Part shown: positions 9,008 to 17,454 of the stretch, piece by piece
Position numbering within the stretch: position 1 is the first letter of the stretch
Layout of the letters: every line of letters begins with the position of its first letter
Source: Bordetella sp.
GTDB lineage: Bacteria > Pseudomonadota > Alphaproteobacteria > Caulobacterales > Caulobacteraceae
Length of the DNA: 64,000 nt
Reading direction: 5' to 3'
NCBI GenBank assembly: GCA_017308115.1
Contig: JAFKFS010000023.1
Coordinates: 1-64,000 of the forward strand
Notes under the pieces: generated by a model
Told to the model about the DNA's origin: nothing
Seen by the model: the letters and a program-made list of their open reading frames with translations, nothing else
Databases searched by the model: none
Position numbers and translations under genes: made by a program

Positions 9008-9394
9008 TCAGGCGTGAGGCGGGGCGCGTGACGGCGGCCGCGGAGGGGCGCGGGCCGGGGGCGGAGGGCTGGAGATGAAGGGGGCGTAGACGACGGCCTG
9101 CGTCAGGCGCACGACCGGCGTCGGTTGCGGGGCGGCGGGCGCGGGCAGGGCGGCCGCCAACGGCATGACGCAGGCGGCGCACTTGGCTCCCATATGCGCC
9201 TTGGCCGGGCCGTCGACGCCGCCGGACTGGATGGTCTGGGGACCGTCGGCCGAGCAGATGACGATGGGCTGGCCGGGGACCGACGCCGCCAGCGCCGCGA
9301 ACGGCATCAGGCTGCCGATCACGATGGCGAACGTCGCGGCCAGGAAGGCCAGCGAGCGCCAGGTCGACCAGTTTTCTGCCTGGGAGCGGGTCAC
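9008..9394 (-). CDS. DUF2946 protein, CruR-like copper-sensing leader with RAPP motifs
   Basis: A 128-residue protein with an N-terminal membrane/signal segment (about 15-37), Cys47, a CxxC motif (KCAACVMP, C72 and C75) and a proline-rich tail containing RAPP at 115-118 and again at 123-126, two residues from the end. DUF2946 genes head copper-repressed TonB operons; in Bordetella pertussis such a gene (CruR) acts as an upstream ORF whose nascent CxxC senses copper and controls Rho termination of the receptor gene. RAPP is a known ribosome-arrest motif of ApdP-type peptides. The position as first gene of the copper operon fits a regulatory role. The arrest activity is inference. Confidence 0.8.
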   Translation of the reverse strand: MTRSQAENWSTWRSLAFLAATFAIVIGSLMPFAALAASVPGQPIVICSADGPQTIQSGGVDGPAKAHMGAKCAACVMPLAAALPAPAAPQPTPVVRLTQAVVYAPFISSPPPPARAPPRPPSRAPPHA

Positions 9395-9443
9395 GATGCG
9401 AGGCCCTTAAACCTTCCCACGCGGGGAGGCCAGACCGGGCGGG

Positions 9444-9478
9444 GCGACCTGAGGTCGCGCGCCGCCTCGACAATGTCG
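9444..9478. promoter_or_regulatory. Two dyads in the divergent promoter region of the copper operon
   Basis: GCGACCT-G-AGGTCGC (9444-9458) and CGACA-A-TGTCG (9468-9478) are perfect dyads in the 130-base gap between the DUF2946 gene (minus) and the first DUF4139 gene (plus). They could be operators for a metal or stress regulator, but no known consensus was matched. Confidence 0.3.
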
Positions 9479-9524
9479 CTTTTTCCGTGCCAGCGTGGGG
9501 TTCGGACACTTATCGAGGATACGC

Positions 9525-10940
9525 ATGATCCGCGCCATCGGACCCTTCGCTCTCGCCCTGCTCTTCGCTGCGCCTGCGGCCGCGCAACAGGTGGAGGAGG
9601 GGCCGGGCGGTCCCGACCGTGTCTCCCTGACGGTCTACAACCAGAATATCGCCCTGGTGGAGGACGTGCGGAACCTGAACGTGCCCGCCGGGCGCTCGCG
9701 TCAGGAGTTTCCGGGCGTGTCGGCCAGCATCCGGCCCGAGACGGTCGGCCTGTCCGGGCGCGGCCTGTCGGTGGTCGAGCAGAACTTCGACTATGATCTG
9801 CTGACGCCGGGCAAGCTGATGGAAAGCGCCGTCGGCAATGAGATCGGCATCGTGCGCACCAACCCCGGCTCGGGGACGCAAACGACGGAGCGCGCCCGCG
9901 TCCTGGCGGCGAATCAGGGCGTGGTGCTGCAGATCGGCGACCGCATCGAGGTGCTGCGCGACGACGGCGTGCCGACCCGCGTCATCTTCGACCGGGTGCC
10001 GCAGAACCTGCGCCCGCGCCCGACCCTCAGCGTCACCCTGGATGCGCAAGGCGCCGGTCGGCGCGAGACGACCCTGTCCTATCTGACCTCCGGCCTGACG
10101 TGGAAGGCGGACTATGTCGCCCGTTTCGACGAGAAGGCGGGCAAGCTGGACCTGACCGGCTGGGTGACGCTGACCAACAACTCGGGCGCGACCTTCAGCA
10201 ACGCCCAGACGCGGGTGGTGGCGGGCGACGTCAATCTGATCGGCAATCAGGGCGGCTATAATCCGCGACAGCCGGTCCGGGCGTCCAGTACGCGCGGCAA
10301 TGGAACCCAGTCGGGCGGACAGGGAGCGCTGGCCGACGTCTATGTCTATCCGCTGCCCGAGGCCGTGACGGTCGCCAACAACCAGACCAAGCAGGTCGGG
10401 CTGATCGACGCGGCGGGCGTGCCCGCGACCAAGCGCTATCTGCGGGTCGTGGACGGCTTCTACAGCGCCGAGCAGCCGATCACGGCCGAGGTCGGGGTCA
10501 TCTTCGCCAACGGGTCGGGGAACGCCGCGCGCGCCCTGCCGGCCGGGGTGATCCGCGTCTATGTGAAGGATGAGGCGGGCGAGCCGCGCTTCATCGGCGA
10601 AAGCCAGGTCGATCACTCGCCCGCCGGGTCCGAGATCGTGGTGACGACCGGCGACGCCTTCGACGTGACGGTGCAGCCGCGCCTTGTGTCGTCCGAGCGG
10701 GTGTCCAAGCGCCTCATCGACTATTTCCGCACCCGCTATACGATGGAATACACCGTCCGCAACGCGCGGCCCGAGCCGGTGACGGTCGAGGTGCGCCAGC
10801 GCGGTCTGGGGCGCGACACCGAACTGACGGACCAGAGCATCGCGGGCGAGATGCGCGACGCCCGCACCGTCGTCTGGCGCGTGCCGGTGCCCGCCAACGG
10901 CGAGACCAAGCTGACCGCGACCATCACCACGGGCGGCTGA
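9525..10940 (+). CDS. DUF4139 domain-containing exported protein
   Basis: A 471-residue protein with a signal peptide (MIRAIGPFALALLFAAPAAA, cleaved before QQVEEG) and the DUF4139 domain through the rest (for example TSGLTWKADYVARFD and GWVTLTNNSGATF). The family is widespread but has no settled function; the beta-rich fold suggests an envelope role. ATG 9525 is chosen over an in-frame GTG 30 bases upstream because it opens the signal peptide and has a GAGGA upstream. A second DUF4139 gene follows 4 bases after the stop, so the two are an operon of diverged tandem duplicates. Confidence 0.82.
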   Translation: MIRAIGPFALALLFAAPAAAQQVEEGPGGPDRVSLTVYNQNIALVEDVRNLNVPAGRSRQEFPGVSASIRPETVGLSGRGLSVVEQNFDYDLLTPGKLMESAVGNEIGIVRTNPGSGTQTTERARVLAANQGVVLQIGDRIEVLRDDGVPTRVIFDRVPQNLRPRPTLSVTLDAQGAGRRETTLSYLTSGLTWKADYVARFDEKAGKLDLTGWVTLTNNSGATFSNAQTRVVAGDVNLIGNQGGYNPRQPVRASSTRGNGTQSGGQGALADVYVYPLPEAVTVANNQTKQVGLIDAAGVPATKRYLRVVDGFYSAEQPITAEVGVIFANGSGNAARALPAGVIRVYVKDEAGEPRFIGESQVDHSPAGSEIVVTTGDAFDVTVQPRLVSSERVSKRLIDYFRTRYTMEYTVRNARPEPVTVEVRQRGLGRDTELTDQSIAGEMRDARTVVWRVPVPANGETKLTATITTGG

Positions 10941-10944
10941 TCCC

Positions 10945-12573
10945 ATGCGCCGCCTTCTGGCGATCACCACTGCGCTGAGCCTTCTGGCGCCTGCGGTCTG
11001 GGCCCCCACGGCTTGGGCCCAGACGGAAAGCGTGTCCGCGCGTCCCGACGGGGCGACGGTGGTGATCTATCGCGACCGGCCGGTCGATACGGTCGCCCTG
11101 ATGGAGCAGTCGCGCCAGCGGTGGAGCCGGCTGGACCGTCAGGGTCTGGCCCTGATCGTGGAGACGCGGACGGTCGATCTTCCGGCGGGCGAGGGCATCA
11201 TCCGTTTTCGCGGGCTGGCCACCGGCGTCGTGCCGCAGAGCGCGGTGCTGGAGGGCCTTCCCGCCCATGTGGTCGAGCGCAACGCCGACTTCGACCTGCT
11301 GTCGCCCGCCAGCCTGATGGAGAAGTCCGTCGGCGAGGTGGTGCGTGTCGTCCGCACCAATCCAGCGACCGGCGAACAGGTCGAGAAGGCCGCCGTGATC
11401 CGCGCGGGCGCGCAAGGCGTGGTGCTGGAGATCGACGGCCGGTTCGAGGCGCTGGACTGCTCGGGCCAGACCGAGCGGGTCGTGTTCGACCGCATTCCTG
11501 AAGGGCTGGGCGACCAGCCGACCCTGTCGGTGCGCACGCGGGCCGAGCGGGCGGGGCGGCACACGGTGACGCTGGCCTATCTGACCACAGGATTGCAGTG
11601 GTCGGCCGACTATGTGGCGCGTCTGGACCCGACGGACGGGACGCTGGATCTGACCGGCTGGGTGACGCTGGCCAACTTCGGCGGCACGGGCTTCCCCGAC
11701 GCCCCGGTGCAGGTGGTGGCGGGCACGCTGCGGAAGGACGAAGGCACCACGCCGGTCGAGCCGCTGGTCCGCTATCAGCAGAACCAGTGCTGGCCGCAGG
11801 GGACCACCACCTATGGCAACGGCCTGGGGCCGACTTACAAGGAGGACCGAGCGGAATACAATGGACCTCCTGTCATGCTTTTCGGTCCTCCCGCGCCGGC
11901 CCCGGCATTGGAGATGGCCTTGCGAGAGGTTGTCGTCACCGGCAGCCGGATCGCGCGACAGGGCGAACTGGGCGACTACAAGATCTACACTCTGCCCGAA
12001 CCGACGACCGTCGCCGCGCGCCAGACCAAGCAGGTGCGGTTCCTGGAGCGCGAGGGGGTGGCCTATGAGCGGGTCTATCGCGCCGGGGTGATGAACGCGG
12101 ACGAGGAGGCGCATCCCATGGGCGTCGTCGTGAAGCTGCGGAATGAGGAAGGCGCCGGATTGGGCGTGGCCCTGCCGGGCGGTTCGGTGGCGGTGATGCA
12201 GCCGGACGGCGCAGGCGGCGTCCTATTGGCCGGTCAGGATCGATTCGAGGACAAGGGCGTGGGTCTGCCCGTGCGGCTGACCTTCGGCGAATCGCCTGAC
12301 GTGCGGGTGCAGACGCGGCTGGTGAAGTCAGACAGTTCGATGCGCGACGCCGTCAGGACCCAGCGGATCGAGGTCGAAACCACCGTCACCAACGCCCGCT
12401 CTGAGCCGGTGAGGGTTGAACTGGTCGCCGACGCCGCCATGCGGCGCGGCTTCCGCATCCTCAGCCAGTCGGTGCGCAGTCGGGTCGACGACACCGGCTA
12501 TCCGGTCTGGACGCTAAGCGTGCCCGCCAACGGCGCGGCGACGCTGAAGGCGGGGTGGTTGACGACGGATTGA
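10945..12573 (+). CDS. DUF4139 domain-containing exported protein, second copy with TonB-box-like insert
   Basis: A 542-residue paralogue of the preceding protein, sharing TTGLQWSADYVARLDP, DLTGWVTLANFGG and the RQTKQVRFLE block. A signal peptide occupies residues 1-25 (ending AWAQ). Compared with its neighbour it carries a longer insert before the C-terminal half containing LREVVVTGSRIARQG, a string normally seen as the TonB box at the N-terminus of TonB-dependent receptors. Function is unknown; envelope location is inferred from the signal peptide. Confidence 0.8.
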   Translation: MRRLLAITTALSLLAPAVWAPTAWAQTESVSARPDGATVVIYRDRPVDTVALMEQSRQRWSRLDRQGLALIVETRTVDLPAGEGIIRFRGLATGVVPQSAVLEGLPAHVVERNADFDLLSPASLMEKSVGEVVRVVRTNPATGEQVEKAAVIRAGAQGVVLEIDGRFEALDCSGQTERVVFDRIPEGLGDQPTLSVRTRAERAGRHTVTLAYLTTGLQWSADYVARLDPTDGTLDLTGWVTLANFGGTGFPDAPVQVVAGTLRKDEGTTPVEPLVRYQQNQCWPQGTTTYGNGLGPTYKEDRAEYNGPPVMLFGPPAPAPALEMALREVVVTGSRIARQGELGDYKIYTLPEPTTVAARQTKQVRFLEREGVAYERVYRAGVMNADEEAHPMGVVVKLRNEEGAGLGVALPGGSVAVMQPDGAGGVLLAGQDRFEDKGVGLPVRLTFGESPDVRVQTRLVKSDSSMRDAVRTQRIEVETTVTNARSEPVRVELVADAAMRRGFRILSQSVRSRVDDTGYPVWTLSVPANGAATLKAGWLTTD

Positions 12574-12583
12574 GACTGTGTTT

Positions 12584-12727
12584 CTCCCTCCCCTTCATGG
12601 GGAGGGTGGTCGCGTAGCGACCGGGTGGGGAGGGCCAGGCGATCCGGGAAGGCGAGCTTGTGTCGCCCTGCCGCCCCCACCCGGCTTCGCCTGCGGCTCA
12701 GCCTCCCTCCCCATGAAGGGGAGGGAG
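12584..12727. repeat. Palindromic repeat between convergent genes
   Basis: CTCCCTCCCCTTCATGGGGAGGG (12584 onward) is repeated in inverse at 12702-12727, and each arm is itself partly palindromic. An inner pair CCGGGTGGGG/CCCCACCCGG lies within. It fills the gap between the DUF4139 gene and pth, which converge, and may work as a bidirectional terminator. It is a different sequence family from the elements at 4.8 and 19 kb. Confidence 0.65.
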
Positions 12728-12737
12728 AGTTGTTGAG

Positions 12738-13343
12738 CTATTCCCCTTTGGCCGCCTGCCTGGGGCTGAACTTCGGCGCGGGGGCCAGGCGCATGACTTC
12801 GCCCTGATAGCGTTCGTCGTCGCCCGCCACGGCGAAGGGCAGGGCGTCGGCGCAGGCCTGCAGCAGGGCGTCCAGCCAGGGCCTGTCCGCCTTGTGGAAA
12901 TCGCCCAGGACGTGGTGCATGACCATCTGCGGCTCTCCGGGGTGGCCGACGCCCATGCGGGCGCGGCGGAAGTCGGGACCCAGGTGGGAGATCAGGCTGC
13001 GCACGCCGTTCTGGCCCGCCGCGCCGCCGCCCTTCTTCATGCGGAAGCGGCCGGGGGCCAGGTCGATCTCGTCGTGGAAGACGATGACGTTCTCGGGCTT
13101 CACCTTGTAGAAGCGCGCCGCCTCGCCCACGGCCCGGCCGCTCTCGTTCATATAGGTCTGGGGCTTCATCAGCAGGACCTTGGCCCCCTCGACCTCGCCG
13201 TCGGCGACGATCGACTGGAACTTGGCGCGGGCGGGGCCGAAGCGCCAGCGGCCGGCGATCTCGTCCACGGCCATGAAGCCGATGTTATGGCGGTTCTTTT
13301 CGTATTTGGGGCCGGGATTGCCCAGGCCGGCGATGATGATCAT
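12738..13343 (-). CDS. pth: Peptidyl-tRNA hydrolase
   Basis: A 201-residue enzyme that frees tRNA from peptidyl-tRNA dropped by ribosomes. All landmarks of bacterial Pth are visible: AGLGNPGPKYEKNRHNIGF with N9 and catalytic H19, QTYMNESG (N66) and VFHDEIDL (D91), corresponding to E. coli N10, H20, N68 and D93. The C-terminal tail (RLAPAPKFSPRQAAKGE) is typical for alphaproteobacteria. It lies downstream of rplY on the same strand, as in most relatives. Confidence 0.96.
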   Translation of the reverse strand: MIIIAGLGNPGPKYEKNRHNIGFMAVDEIAGRWRFGPARAKFQSIVADGEVEGAKVLLMKPQTYMNESGRAVGEAARFYKVKPENVIVFHDEIDLAPGRFRMKKGGGAAGQNGVRSLISHLGPDFRRARMGVGHPGEPQMVMHHVLGDFHKADRPWLDALLQACADALPFAVAGDDERYQGEVMRLAPAPKFSPRQAAKGE

Positions 13344-13370
13344 CCGACCCTCATGCCCCGAGCGTCGGGC

Positions 13371-13406
13371 AAAGAAAAGCCCCGCCGGGCGAACCGGGCG
13401 GGGCTT
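13371..13406 (-). terminator. Rho-independent terminator after rplY
   Basis: A perfect 10-bp stem (AAGCCCCGCC...GGCGGGGCTT, 13377-13406) is followed on the minus strand by TTTTCTTT. It lies between rplY and pth, so pth is probably partly or wholly transcribed from its own promoter. Confidence 0.85.
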
Positions 13407-13430
13407 GAAATCTTCGACGGGAAGGGACGC

Positions 13431-14036
13431 TTATTCCGCTTCCGCCGTCGTGTCGCCGGCGTCCGACTGGGCGGCGGCCGAGTTCTTGATCGCGGCGATC
13501 ATGAAGTCGCGATCGGTGATGATCGGCGTCGCGCCTTCCGGCAGCTGGATGTCCGAGATGCGGATGTTCTCGCCGATCTCGCGGCCCTTCAGGTCGACGA
13601 TCAGTTCAGCAGGGATGCGGTCGGCGCGGACCATGATCTCGACGGTGTGGCGCACGACTTCGAGCATGCCGCCCTGACGGGCGTAGGGGGCTTCGTCGGC
13701 GTTGACGAAGGCGACCGGGATTTCGATCTTGACCGGAGCGGTCTCGTCGACGCGCATCAGGTCGAAGTGCAGCGGACGGTCGGTGACCGGATCGAACTGG
13801 ATGTCCTTGGCGATGACCGGCTGGGTCTCGGCGCCGTACTTCAGGGTCACGAGGTGCCCGATCAGCTTGCCGGTGTACAGCGACTTGCGGAACTCGCGCT
13901 CATTCACGGAGATGGCCACCGGGGCCTTGTCGCCGCCGTACAGGACGCCGGGCACAGCCCCGTCGCGACGCGCGGCGCGGGCGCCGCCGGTGCCCACGTT
14001 CTCGCGGACATCAACGTTCAGAATGATCTCGGCCAT
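13431..14036 (-). CDS. rplY: 50S ribosomal protein L25/general stress protein Ctc
   Basis: A 201-residue long-form L25 (Ctc/TL5 type) that binds 5S rRNA. The N-terminal L25 domain (MAEIILNVDVRENVGTGGAR, then PGVLYGG) is followed by the TL5 C-terminal domain (HFDLMRVDETAPVKIEIPVAF) and a short acidic tail ending TTAEAE. An in-frame codon five residues upstream exists, but MAEIIL at 14036 matches the family start. It is followed by a strong terminator and then pth. Confidence 0.95.
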   Translation of the reverse strand: MAEIILNVDVRENVGTGGARAARRDGAVPGVLYGGDKAPVAISVNEREFRKSLYTGKLIGHLVTLKYGAETQPVIAKDIQFDPVTDRPLHFDLMRVDETAPVKIEIPVAFVNADEAPYARQGGMLEVVRHTVEIMVRADRIPAELIVDLKGREIGENIRISDIQLPEGATPIITDRDFMIAAIKNSAAAQSDAGDTTAEAE

Positions 14037-14186
14037 CGGGCTCGCCTTCAATACAAGTAAACGCCTGCGCGGAACCGGGTCCCGCGCGGCGGGGTCATGA
14101 ACCCTTCGAATTCAAGAGCGCGGGCTATTACACGGAACACGGGGCGGACGCAACCGCCCCGGTCCGGCCCGCGGCGATTATCAGCC

Positions 14187-15242
14187 TCAGCCGTTCGGAG
14201 GGGTGTTCGCCGGCGTCTGGTTCTGGGCCTGGGCCATCGGCTGGGGCGCGCCGGGCACGGTCACGGTGACGGCCGGCATCGGTCCCGCGTACTGGGCCGT
14301 GCATTGGGCCAGATCCCGCACCACATGGCGGCCGGCGCAGAAGATGTCCTCATAGTTCGGCCTGGCCGCGGCCAGACACTGGAACAGCATCAGCTTCGAC
14401 ATGTTGAGGCAGAACTCATTGTTCGATTCGGCCGTCAGGGCGTCGGTATTGGCCCTTGCGTCCTCACCCGCGGCGCCGAGGGCGGCCAGGGCGGCGATCG
14501 CCAGGGAGTTGACGACCGCGGGCGTGAAGGGCGCGCCGCGCTGGGCGGCGGTCAGGTTCAGGCCCGTCCCGCTGTTGGCCGCGGCGAACAGGCGGGCGCT
14601 GTCCTCGGCCGAGGGCAGGCGCGGTGCGGCGGACAAAGTCTTGGCGCCTTCCAGGCGGCCGGTGCGGTCGGCGACGGGCAGGACGGCCCAGCGGCGGCGC
14701 GGGTCGCGGCGTTCCTGAATGGTGTAGGCGTCCGTCTCGACCGCCTCGGCGATGGCGGTCATGGCCGCGGCGTCCCGGCCCATGGTGTCGGCGATCAGCC
14801 CGGCGGCCGATTCGGCGCCCGGCAGGGTGGCCGCGTAGGCCGGGTCGGACACGATTCGCGCGACCATCTGCTGGCGCTGGGCCGGGTCGGAGGCGAACTG
14901 GCGCACGCCGGCGACATACTCGGGCGATTGCAGGGCCAGGATGGCGCCGTAGGCGATCATGCCGCGCGACAGCTGGCCGGCCTCGACGGCGGCCCCCTTG
15001 CGGACGGCCGCCTGGATGGATTCCGCGTCGGGGAAACCGGCCTGGATCGAGCCGACTTCGCGCACGAAGGCCACATAGACCGAAGCGGCTTCGGCCACGC
15101 TCTGGTTCAACGCCAGGGCGGGGGGAGGCGGCGGCGGCGGAGGCGGCGGCGCTTCCGGTTCGGGCGTCGAACAGCTGGCCAGGATGGCGGCGGCGGCGAC
15201 AGCGGCGACGGAGAGGCCGCGGCGCAAGAAGGCCTGGGACAT
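14187..15242 (-). CDS. Uncharacterised lipoprotein with polyproline linker
   Basis: A 351-residue protein I do not recognise. The N-terminus is a lipoprotein signal with lipobox ILASC (Cys24), followed by a run of ten prolines within PEAPPPP (about 28-41). The body is Ala-rich and mostly helical in appearance, with four cysteines in the C-terminal third (EFCLNMSK, FQCLAA, IFCAGRHVV, AQCTAQY) that may form two disulfides in the periplasm. It sits between prs and rplY on the same strand, an insertion into an otherwise conserved order. Confidence 0.7.
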   Translation of the reverse strand: MSQAFLRRGLSVAAVAAAAILASCSTPEPEAPPPPPPPPPPALALNQSVAEAASVYVAFVREVGSIQAGFPDAESIQAAVRKGAAVEAGQLSRGMIAYGAILALQSPEYVAGVRQFASDPAQRQQMVARIVSDPAYAATLPGAESAAGLIADTMGRDAAAMTAIAEAVETDAYTIQERRDPRRRWAVLPVADRTGRLEGAKTLSAAPRLPSAEDSARLFAAANSGTGLNLTAAQRGAPFTPAVVNSLAIAALAALGAAGEDARANTDALTAESNNEFCLNMSKLMLFQCLAAARPNYEDIFCAGRHVVRDLAQCTAQYAGPMPAVTVTVPGAPQPMAQAQNQTPANTPPNG

Positions 15243-15350
15243 CGGCGATCTTCCCTTGTTTTAAGCGATACGCACGTGGACGGGCGTTCGAGGCGCGCGA
15301 CGCCTCAGACTACAGGCCCTTATATCGCGGAGGGAATGGTTAGCCGAACC

Positions 15351-16286
15351 TTAATCGAACAGCTTTGAGACCGACTCTTCATTGGCGATGCGCCGGATGG
15401 CCTCGCCCATCAGCGGGGCCACGGACACGCGCCGAATCTTGGAGCAGTTCAAAACTTCGTCAGGCTGCTCGATGGAATCGGTGATCACCAGCTCCTTCAG
15501 CGGGCCGTTGGTGACGCGATCGACCGCGGGACCGGACAGGACGCCGTGGCTGATATAGGCCGAGACCTCCGTCGCGCCCTGGTCGATCAGGGCCTTGGCC
15601 GCATTGACCAGGGTGCCGCCCGAATCGACGATGTCGTCGAACAGGATGCAGCGGCGGCCCTCGACGTCGCCGATGATGTTCATCACCTCGCTCTCGCCCG
15701 CCTTGGGCCGGCGTTTGTCGACGATGGCCAGGTCGGCGTCGAGCCGCTTGGCCAGGGAGCGGGCGCGCACCACGCCGCCGACGTCGGGCGAGACGATCAT
15801 CAGATCATCGCCGCGCGGATAGTGTTCCTTGATGTCCTGGGCCAGGACCGGCGTGGCCACCAGATTGTCGGTCGGGATGTCGAAGAAGCCCTGAATCTGA
15901 CCGGCGTGCAGGTCCATGGTCAGGACGCGGTCGGCGCCCGCGCGGGTGATCAGATTGGCGACCAGCTTGGCCGAGATCGGCGTGCGGCCCCCCGTCTTCC
16001 GGTCCTGACGGGCATAGCCGAAGTAGGGCATGACGGCCGTGATCCGCTTGGCCGAGGCGCGCACCAGCGCGTCGGTCATGATCAGCATTTCCATCAGGTT
16101 GTCGTTGGCCGGATAGGAGGTCGACTGGATGATGAAGACATCCTCGCCGCGCACGTTCTCCTCGACGACGGCGAACACCTCATTGTCGGCGAAGCGCTTC
16201 ACCTGGGCCTTGGTCAGCGGCATGTCCAGGTGGGAGGCGATGGCCTGGGCCAGGCTCCGGTTCGAATTGCCTGCGAGCAGCTTCAT
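15351..16286 (-). CDS. prs: Ribose-phosphate pyrophosphokinase
   Basis: A 311-residue class I PRPP synthase making PRPP from ribose 5-phosphate and ATP for nucleotide, His and Trp synthesis. The divalent cation/ATP region ([14 protein letters not shown], about 125-138), the regulatory flexible-loop segment ([10 protein letters not shown]) and the PRPP loop [10 protein letters not shown] (217-226) are all intact. AAAGGATG precedes ATG 16286. It is divergent from bamD and starts the prs-rplY-pth-ychF series. Confidence 0.96.
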   Translation of the reverse strand: MKLLAGNSNRSLAQAIASHLDMPLTKAQVKRFADNEVFAVVEENVRGEDVFIIQSTSYPANDNLMEMLIMTDALVRASAKRITAVMPYFGYARQDRKTGGRTPISAKLVANLITRAGADRVLTMDLHAGQIQGFFDIPTDNLVATPVLAQDIKEHYPRGDDLMIVSPDVGGVVRARSLAKRLDADLAIVDKRRPKAGESEVMNIIGDVEGRRCILFDDIVDSGGTLVNAAKALIDQGATEVSAYISHGVLSGPAVDRVTNGPLKELVITDSIEQPDEVLNCSKIRRVSVAPLMGEAIRRIANEESVSKLFD

Positions 16287-16412
16287 TGACCGGTCATCCT
16301 TTCGCCGTCATCGCCCCGCCAATAGTCGCGGATGCGTTTCTGGACGCGCTCTCTAGGCGGCGAACGGGGCGGCGTCCAGCCGTGTTCCGGACGTATCTTC
16401 GATTTCAGCCGA

Positions 16413-16440
16413 TTGGCTTGGACGCGGGCGCTGTTATAGA
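16413..16440 (+). promoter_or_regulatory. Possible sigma-70 type promoter for bamD
   Basis: TTGGCT (16413-16418) and TATAGA (16435-16440) are separated by 16 bases, 57 bases upstream of the bamD start. The match is reasonable in an otherwise GC-rich divergent region, but unsupported by other data. Confidence 0.35.
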
Positions 16441-16497
16441 GGACGCATCCTGCTACCGAGGGCGCGTGCCGCGTGTCCGCGTCCCGAAGGCATCTTG

Positions 16498-17361
16498 ATG
16501 AGGTCGTCCTTGCTCGCTTCGAAATCTCGTTCCGGCATGATCCTGCTGACGGTCGCGGCGGCGGCCTTGTCCCTCGCGGCCTGCTCGGGGACCAAGCCTC
16601 GGCAGCGGCTGGCCTATGAGGAACGTCCGGTCGAGGCCCTGTACAACACGGGTTACCAGCGCCTGCAGTCCAAGCGCTGGATGGATGCGGTGGACTACTT
16701 CCAGGAAGTGGAGCGCCAGCACCCCTATTCGGAATGGTCGCGCCGAGCGATCCTGATGCAGGTCTACGCCTATTATCAGAACAACAACTATCAGGACGCG
16801 ATCGCGGCGGCCGACCGCTTCATCGCCCTGTTCCCCGGCAATCCCTCGGCCGGCTACGCCTTCTACATGAAGGCGGTCTGCAACTTCGAGCAGATCGTCG
16901 ACGTGGGCCGGGACCAGGGCTACGCCGAGGCCGCCCTGGCGGGGTTGCGCGACGTGGTGCGCCGCTATCCCGGTTCGACCTACGCCACCGACGCGCGGGT
17001 CAAGATCGACATGGTCAACGACCAGCTGGCGGGCAAGGAGATGACCGTCGGCCGCTATTATCAGCGGGCCAATCAGCCGCTGGGCGCCCTGAACCGCTAC
17101 AAGGCGGTCATCAACAACCCCGACTTCCAGCGCACCTCGCACACGCCCGAGGCCCTGTACCGTCTGGTCGAGGTCAATCTGAGCCTGGGCCTGGCCGAAG
17201 AGGCGACCCGCAACGCCGCCGTCCTGGGTCACAACTTTCCGGGCAGCCCCTGGTACGCCGAGGCCTACGCCCTGCTGAACGAGCGGGGCCAGCGCCTCGA
17301 CGTCCAGCCCGAGGGCAAGCGCGAATCCTGGCTGCAACGCCTGATCCCCGGCGGCGCCTGA
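16498..17361 (+). CDS. bamD: Outer-membrane assembly lipoprotein BamD
   Basis: A 287-residue lipoprotein of the BAM complex, which inserts beta-barrel proteins in the outer membrane. The lipobox LSLAAC (Cys29) is followed by TPR-like repeats typical of BamD/ComL: ALYNTGYQRLQSKRWMDAVDYF, PYSEWSRRAILMQVYAYY and NNYQDAIAAADRFIALFPG. ATG 16498 is preferred over the TTG just before it; GAAGG lies 8 bases upstream. recN follows 93 bases later, a conserved pairing in alphaproteobacteria. Confidence 0.94.
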   Translation: MRSSLLASKSRSGMILLTVAAAALSLAACSGTKPRQRLAYEERPVEALYNTGYQRLQSKRWMDAVDYFQEVERQHPYSEWSRRAILMQVYAYYQNNNYQDAIAAADRFIALFPGNPSAGYAFYMKAVCNFEQIVDVGRDQGYAEAALAGLRDVVRRYPGSTYATDARVKIDMVNDQLAGKEMTVGRYYQRANQPLGALNRYKAVINNPDFQRTSHTPEALYRLVEVNLSLGLAEEATRNAAVLGHNFPGSPWYAEAYALLNERGQRLDVQPEGKRESWLQRLIPGGA

Positions 17362-17401
17362 TCCGGACGCAGGACGGAGGGCGGCGTGATTAAGTCGCTG
17401 C

Positions 17402-17416
17402 GTTCCTGTTCTGTTT
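17402..17416. promoter_or_regulatory. Degenerate LexA box upstream of recN
   Basis: GTTC-CTGTTCT-GTTT matches the alphaproteobacterial LexA consensus GTTC-N7-GTTC at 7 of 8 fixed positions, about 40 bases before the recN ATG. recN is a common SOS gene, but the mismatch leaves this uncertain. Confidence 0.45.
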
Positions 17417-17454
17417 CCGGCTAGGATGCGGCGAAACCTCGAATCAGATCGCCC

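Noticed and set aside
15340..15354. CtrA-like site TTAG-N7-TTAA
   Set aside because: One mismatch to TTAA-N7-TTAA and it overlaps the prs stop codon, about 100 bases from the lipoprotein start; chance occurrence is likely.
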